From assembly GCA_003342895.1 (NCBI GenBank), contig PTFA01000198.1:1843689-1907688 (forward strand): 64,000 nucleotides of DNA, read 5' to 3'. Within the stretch, counting starts at the first letter, position 1. Every line of letters begins with the position of its first letter. The position numbers were made by a program, and so were the translations under genes. Positions 58,437 through 64,000 of this stretch are shown here, one piece after another. Under the pieces are notes generated by a model that ran no database searches, had not been told where the DNA came from, and saw only the letters and a program-made list of their open reading frames with translations. Source of the DNA: Casuarius casuarius (lineage: Eukaryota; Chordata; Aves; Casuariiformes; Casuariidae).

Positions 58437-59711
58437 ATGGCTCATTTACATTCTCTATGTATACCTAACAGTTGTGCAAAAACCAGGCAAATCTACGATC
58501 CAATCCTCTCTTGAGAGATGTTCACAGAATAAAGATAGATGTGAGACTGCGAAGAAAAGGAACAATGGCCTGGATCAATCCAAAAACATTTACCCCCTCT
58601 GAACAGCAGAAGTAAGAACAAAAGTGATAAACAAGGAAACCTAAATCCCACATCAACAGCACAATATTAGAAGGGTGATTAAGATCACTGACCTAAGGAG
58701 ATTTGTGCGTTTGCAATAGAGAACGTGGAGTACCTTCTAGGCTACCTGGAAAAATCTGCAGGTTTGACTGACATACACAGGCTCTGTGTTAGGCATTGAT
58801 GAAGCAAAGAACCACACAGCGATAGCCACCGATGTTGGGATCTATGCAGGTAACTGTCTCCGGAAGCCATTAGGAAATGCATATGAGAAAGTTTCTGAAG
58901 CAGAAGTAAGGTGTCTATTCCGGGCTTACGTCCCAAACTAACTAGAGGAATTACTCTCCCTAATAGCTGGGTGATCAGAGTGTGTCCTTACAACATCAGG
59001 GACTTAAGTTAGTTCTGCCAGGGCCTGCGAGAATCCTGCCATCTCCCTGAGGAATGGTCTAGTCACCTGGGCAGAGGGACCTCAAGGGGGGAAGGAGGTG
59101 AGTCCCCACCTCTCTGGCTCAAGATTGAATTGTGTATGTTTACATTAAGAGCAGCAGGGAAAAGCCAACATTGCTGTTTTGTATGAGAAAAATAGGTCAG
59201 CTAACTACTTTGTGCTGTGACCTGGGATCTCTCCAACTACCTTCTGCCTGTGGTATTAGTGGCCTACATTGGATGTGTGCGTGCTGAAGCAGTCTCAAAG
59301 GTTATTTGGTTCCTGAATCTTAAGAAGAGAATTATTGACTAGTGATAATTCAGAAACTGGCCAGGACAAGACCAAGAGTTAGTAAAGCATCCTTGTGGCA
59401 TGTTCATGGTGATCTTTTGACTTCTGAGGAGGCTGCTGAGAGCATCACTGTGCGGTCTTCCTCCTGTAACCAAGGTCCATTGAACACTACTGCAGGGTAA
59501 CCTGGCAGAGACACGGGGAGGTACCCTTACCCCTCAGATGAGCTTTTCTTGTTGAGACGCTTCTCCCCTGCCCTCTAAATGCTGCTCACTGAGCTGCCGA
59601 ATTGCACAGAGGCAGTGGTTACTCAACAGTGAGGGGTTCTTACTTTGCCAACATCTTAACACAATTATTTTTAATTGTTTTTAATGATAATTAAATCCTT
59701 ACTTGAGGTTT
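58437..59711. other. No gene seen
   Basis: Noncoding with an AGGAG|GTGAGTCC donor-like word near 59096 but no convincing partner. A stretch near 59200-59250 vaguely recalls a MIR core (GTGCTGTGACCTGGG) and is too short to call. TTAATTGT/ACAATTA inverted words occur at 59661-59678. Confidence 0.55.
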
Positions 59712-59775
59712 GCTGTGGCATCTATGGAAATCAGTGAGACAAATTCCTTTAACTGTAGTGGGTTTCAGATTAGGG
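59712..59775. repeat. Ancient amniote interspersed repeat fragment
   Basis: Blocks ATGGAAATCAGTGAGACAAA, TTCCTTTAACTGTAGTGGG and CAGATTAGGGCC follow in order the theme CATTGAAATCAATGGCAAAA, TCCCATTGACTTCAATGGG and CAGGATTGGGCC. It is the same repeat theme as at 48478 and 6311. Confidence 0.45.
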
Positions 59776-60302
59776 CCTTGTTAAAAGAGCTGTCTTCCCT
59801 TATCAGTATGACATCTGTAGTTCCCACAGGTCCAAACAAAGGCTGCCAATTCCATTCTTGTGCTGGCTTCAACACTTCCCACCTCCAGCCTAAAACACGT
59901 TCAGGCCTGAGACTGTTGACAAGATGTCCATGCATCATGCTCTCATTCATACAGGCAGAAAAAATAATCTGTGGTTTAACCAGTGCCTTCTTGTCCTGGC
60001 TGTGTAGGATGAAAAAAGGGAGGGAGAAACTATTGTCATTATTTCTTTAAGAATATCTGGGAAGTATACGACTCCTGTGCTGCTGAGAGCCATCCGTGTG
60101 ACTAATTATGTGACTGCACTACTCTTTCAGACTGCCCTGTATAATGTCACTAGTAAACATCGCGATTGTCTTGGGATGAGTCACTGCAGCTTCTTTGCTT
60201 TTAAGCATAGAAAGGAGAATGCATATAATACTGGCAGCCAGGCTTCCTGGCACAAGCTGCCTGCTGAACGCTGCCTGTCCCTGACAGCCGTGGTCCTTTC
60301 GA
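59776..60302. other. No gene seen
   Basis: Overlapping frames of 115 and 119 codons (plus, 59703-60436) begin without an ATG and merge into the C-rich tract. No domain is recognised. Confidence 0.55.
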
Positions 60303-60430
60303 TCATCCCACCACAGCCCCTACATTGCCTCCAACCCCCATCCACTACTGCTCTCACATTCCCACCACAAATCTCATCTGTGCCACCCACCCCCCCCAAC
60401 CTCATCCTCCCAGATGCTCCTTGCTCCCCG
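60303..60430. repeat. C-rich, G-poor tract (quadruplex/i-motif candidate)
   Basis: The plus strand is about half C with only some eight G in 125 bases. It has many runs of three or more C, including C8 near 60390. The minus strand therefore carries at least eight G-runs of three or more, with GGGGGGGGTGGGTGG the densest part. This is enough for a G-quadruplex with longish loops. It is low complexity, not a recognised repeat. Confidence 0.55.
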
Positions 60431-60724
60431 TCATGACCTGGGTACAGATCTCTAGGTACTGCCTGGGTTGGTGCCTGCTGGTGCCAAGGTGGGACACGAG
60501 AGCCTTGCCTCACACTGGAGCAACAGCTGCATGGTCATGGGTGTCTGGCAGGCTGCTCTGCTCTATTTCGGACAGTAGTCAATGCCCAGTGGATAACGGG
60601 GCAGCACCCACCCTGTCTGATTGCTACTAGGCATGAAATTAAGCAGCAGCTGCAAAAGATCTCTGCTTTGGAGATGAGTGAGTCTGTATTCGAGTTTTGA
60701 CTTTTAATTAAAAAACGTGTTGTG
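60431..60724. other. No gene seen
   Basis: GC-moderate sequence with short frames only. Confidence 0.5.
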
Positions 60725-61010
60725 CGCGGCTCACTTAGCCCCCAAGCCCCCATGTTTTTCCAAAATTCTACCCTATACCTGCACAAACTTTTGGTGTTAA
60801 TGAACCTTTGCAAATTCCAGTGCCAATTACAACTCATCAGCTTCTTAGATCCCTTATGCAAATGTGCATATGCCATACCCTAATCAGCTCTATTTATAAC
60901 TGAGTGCAGCTTCTTTGTACTTAAACGCTCAAATATGATAACCAAGTGCAATTAGTTAATCCATTAATTAGCCAAAGACTTTTTACCTCTGGAGTCACAC
61001 TTTAGATTTG
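60725..61010. promoter_or_regulatory. Candidate conserved noncoding element
   Basis: The octamer ATGCAAAT (60856-60863), CTATTTATAA, CAAGTGCAATTAG and CCATTAATTAGCC occur in close succession. The last two combine NK-type and homeodomain words. The segment has no simple repeats. It is the most enhancer-like AT-rich stretch in the right half of the window. Conservation is not tested. Confidence 0.33.
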
Positions 61011-63365
61011 CTATTCAAAAGAGCAACTGAAAATCGTTTAGATTTGTAAAGAGGCTGGAGTAAAACTGTTCTGGTAATCTACCTGCAGGTTGCTTTCCAG
61101 TGTTTACTATACCGTTGACTGATGAATTGAGGCCAGTTGGCAAGTTTTTCTGAAAAGAGATGACAAACTGATAAAATTATATAAGCTCCCACTCCATATT
61201 TCTGTTTCTTGCAGCTATTATTAGAGTGAAGGGTTTTATGGGTGCTAATTATATCATTAAAATGTCAAGTATGTGCGTCTTCTCTAAGCAGAATGCTGGA
61301 GTCCACACAAAGTCCCAAACATATCTTTGGATCCCAGCAATGCGTTGGTGGGTAGGTGTGATCTGCTTTGAATGCATGATTGCAAGTATATCTAAATTAA
61401 GGAGAGCAGACACTAGATAATGAAAAGAGGACGCAAGAAAAATGACACGCTCTCTCCTGCCTCCCCTGCATGGCCAGGCTTGAGTACGCTGTCTGTGCCA
61501 GGCAATGTAGCCTGGGGCAGCCCAGGGGAAAGGGGAGAGAGCCCCTGAGAGGCGGGGCGTGTGCTGGGATGGAGAGGTTAGAGGTCTCTCGTTGTGCCAC
61601 AGGGTGTGAATGCAAGCCAAAGCAAGAGCTCGAATAGAGAGACCAGTTTCTGTCTTTCCTCTATTCTGGATGAAATTATGCAGAAAAGCTTCTTGTTCTT
61701 TTTACCGCTTCTAAAATCTGGTGCAAAATAACATCCCAGTATCTTCTGAATGGCAGAACGTGCTTCCAAATTCTCAAACTCTCTTAAGAAAACCAGGGCA
61801 TTCTGTGTCTTTAGCCTAAATACTGTTAGGTCCTGAATTAGAGTCAACTGCCTTGCAGTCCTCTACTCTTCAGTCTGATCTAAGTTTTATTGTTGAGAAT
61901 TAAAGAAAAAACATTTTTCTCCAGAGCTGACAATGAAGTTGGTCATGAAATGATACCAGTTAGATACCCTCGTGTGGGACTATGAGGTGTTTCAACTATT
62001 TTGGTAGCCTTAGGGCTGAGCCCATGATTTCCAGCCCTGTTTCTGACACAGATACCCCCTTCAGTTCCTGCTTTTTCTGTTCCTTATGCAGATCTCCTGG
62101 TCTTACTGTATTTGCAGAGGGTACCCCTTATTTGCATAGATTGAAACACATGTGAATAAATGCCATGTATCAGTGTAAGGAGGCTATTCAGAAAGAAGTC
62201 ATCACCTTGGCAAGCCAGAAAGATGGCTTGAATTGAGAGGACAGACCCAGATGAATGTGAGCTTCATCTTTTAGAACAGGGAGAAGTATATGCAAGATCT
62301 CAGGAGCAAAGAGCTGGGTCAGAAAGGTAAGACATCATTTAGTGACTACTGGGAGGCTGCACTGCTCAGCGAGGGGGCTGGGAAGGGCAAGTCAACGACA
62401 GGATCTGTCTCTTGGAGGTGTTCTTGTGTTCTTATGTTACGATGATACACAAGCTCAGTACCTTGCAAGTATGAAGCAGGTGATGAAAAATAATCACTTG
62501 CTCTATTGGACATTTTCATGCAACGGTTGCATGTACTGAATGGCTTGCCCTCTGCTTCCACCTCAGCCTGAAAGCAAGTGGCAAGTCTGGAGAGGCAGGG
62601 GAGCAAGGGCACAGCCGTTTGCTGTGCAGAAGTGATAACCAGGCTGTACTGCCAGCTCTCTGCCATGCCAGCAGCCAGCCTACCCTCCCAAACCTGGCTT
62701 TGTTCTATATCTATCCTTCTTTCATGGATCTTGCTGCACTTACTGCTGCTGCAGTGGCAAGCATTGTCTTGTGTCCCAGATGGTGAAGAAAGCACTTGCC
62801 GTGAGGGAAACACCTGACAAGAACAGCATTTTTAAATTCTGCAGTGTTAAAACTTGTTGAGCTGCTACCCAGGAAAGTGCAAAGGGACCTTGCTCTGCAG
62901 GGTGAAAAATAGGTGCAAGGGCTGCCTGGCGAGAAAGAAATATCGTTGTTCATTGACGCTGGTGGATGAGTCATTCTTCCTCAGTCTGCTTCAACACCGA
63001 TCACTGTCACACTCCCCAGAACGGCTTTCAGATGACATCACTCACCACTGAAGTCAAAACACACTCAGTCTGGCCATAAAATGTGATGGCTTTGGTCAAG
63101 CAGCAGCACTGGGGAGCGTGGCAGCCACTGGGCCTGATCCCAGCATCCTTCTGCACATGGATGCCCAGCACAGTCTTGCTGCCCTCTGCCTGAAGCAAGT
63201 GCATTGATACCCTGGTGAATCATGGCCCACTTTCCTCAGAAAGAGTGGAAACACTTTTCTGTTACCTTCTAACACAAAATCATGGTGTAATTCAAACTAT
63301 TACTGAGGTTTCTAGAATTTGCTGGGAAAGTTTAACAAAAAAATGCCTGAAATGCAGAGGAAAAT
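61011..63365. other. No gene seen; GC box and long non-ATG frame
   Basis: A GC-box-like GGCGGGGCGTG lies at 61551-61561 inside a GC-richer patch (61430-61570). A 155-codon minus frame (62813-62346) starts at GTG, and its first ATG is about 50 codons in. Its serine- and glutamine-rich translation matches nothing I know. No repeat is recognised. Confidence 0.55.
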
Positions 63366-63556
63366 CTATTTATGATGCATAAACACATTGATGCCAGTTC
63401 CAAGCAGCAATCTAGATCTTTCTCTTTTCCTGAGAGAGGCTGTCTACGTGGAGCTGCAAACTGTTACTAAGAGACCACGCGCCAGCTACCGAGCTCCCCT
63501 TCAGCCAGAGCTGCTCTCCCGCTTCAGCAGTGCAGTTGCCATGGCTTTGTCCCAGC
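63366..63556 (+). promoter_or_regulatory. Candidate promoter and first exon ending in a strong donor
   Basis: A TATTTATGATG (TATA-like) word near 63368 precedes a CpG-bearing stretch at 63465-63540 (CCACGCGCC, TACCGAGC, TCCCGC). An ATG in excellent Kozak context (GTTGCCATGG) sits at 63541. Only 16 coding bases follow (M-A-L-S-Q plus one base) before C|GTAAGTGAG, a near-consensus donor at 63557. Short-coding first exons are common in vertebrate genes. The gene, if real, would continue right. I do not recognise which gene starts M-A-L-S-Q. Confidence 0.3.
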
Positions 63557-63696
63557 GTAAGTGAGATCAGAAACTGGCTCCCTGCCACTGTGTATGGTTT
63601 TTGCGAGAACTAGACTGAATTATGCTTGTCATTGTTTGCTTGTTTTTCTCCCTAACAGGAGTAACAATAGCACTGCTGACCAAATCCTCACCTTGA
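63541..63696 (+). CDS. Possible two-exon micro-ORF or first coding exon
   Basis: Exon 1 (63541-63556) joins exon 2 at a strong acceptor (TTTTTCTCCCTAACAG, ending 63658) across a 102-bp GT-AG intron. The intron has a plausible branch point (ACTGAAT near 63613). Joined, the frame reads MALSQRVTIALLTKSSP and stops at 63694-63696. The unspliced frame stops after 7 codons. A 17-residue product is probably not a protein gene in itself. Either exon 1 splices to a more distal exon beyond the window, or this is an upstream/noncoding transcript. Confidence 0.2.
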
Positions 63697-64000
63697 GAAA
63701 TGTGTGATGTTGACCTTTCCTTTAAAAGGGAAAACTAAAGGAACTAAAACCTGAGAACTAAAAATCTGGATCCTGTGGCTCTGGTTGTGTTTTCAGCACA
63801 TTCCTCTTCAGTAGCATGGTTAATAACTTTTGTTATCACTTGGCTAAGCAGGGGCGCGGGAGGCGGGGGATCTGAGACCAACCCTCCGGCTCTGCTACGG
63901 AGATTCTGTGCTGATCTGCCTAAACGATCGGATCTCTTGATGCCACTATTCCCTTTCCAAAAAACAGAAGTAATTGTATGTTGTATCTGCATTTTGGTTC
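63697..64000. other. No gene seen; small CpG cluster
   Basis: A CpG-rich spot at about 63850-63930 (GGGGCGCGGGAGGCGGGG, CCTCCGGC, TACGGAG, AACGATCGG) lies 300-390 bp downstream of the candidate first exon. It would fit a promoter-proximal GC box region. An 82-codon minus frame crosses it without features. Confidence 0.45.

Noticed and set aside
59200..59255. Possible MIR core (GTGCTGTGACCTGGG)
   Set aside because: The flanking MIR blocks are absent or too decayed to call by eye.
62346..62813. 155-codon minus-strand frame
   Set aside because: It begins at GTG, the first ATG is about 50 codons in, and no domain or repeat homology is recognised. Kept only as a remark in the block entry.

Overview
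The window looks like nuclear DNA of an amniote, most likely a bird. It is AT-rich overall. It has no Alu or L1 and no recognisable young CR1, LTR or DNA transposon, only scattered short microsatellites and very decayed ancient repeats (a MIR-type SINE, an antisense L2-type end, and fragments of an old amniote repeat with the theme 'GTCAATGG-AAAACT'). There is no bacterial or organellar organisation: no operons, tRNA, rRNA or CRISPR. No open frame reaches 180 codons, and the longest lacks an ATG for its first two thirds. The organism call is inference from repeat content and texture.

I recognise no protein-coding gene. I read the window as intergenic or deep intronic DNA with islands that differ from the background. 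About 2.0-2.25, 4.14-4.33, 16.05-16.2, 47.7, 48.1-48.3 and 60.7-61.0 kb hold AT-rich stretches dense in homeodomain, octamer, E-box or CRE words, resembling conserved noncoding enhancers. Conservation cannot be tested here. About 6.5-7.2, 16.7-16.87 and 24.5-25.6 kb are GC-richer patches with few stops. The strongest compositional anomaly is 51.2-52.95 kb: two CpG islands about 1.1 kb apart, with an exon-like minus-strand frame (72 codons, phase 0 to phase 0, splice-like ends) and overlapping ATG-initiated frames.

The right edge (63.37-63.70 kb) has the best gene-start signal: CpG-bearing sequence, a good Kozak ATG, a near-perfect splice donor 16 bases into the frame and a strong acceptor 102 bp later. 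It may be the first exon of a gene that continues beyond the window, or a small spliced noncoding transcript. Exon-like segments with good splice sites also lie at 30406-30566, 31536-31639 and 58334-58418.

The rest is unannotatable AT-rich DNA with homopolymer runs, short tandem repeats and several perfect palindromes or hairpins. The most structured is a pair of mutually exclusive hairpins at 43221-43259. One ambiguous base (N) at 17363 shows that this is assembled genomic sequence.
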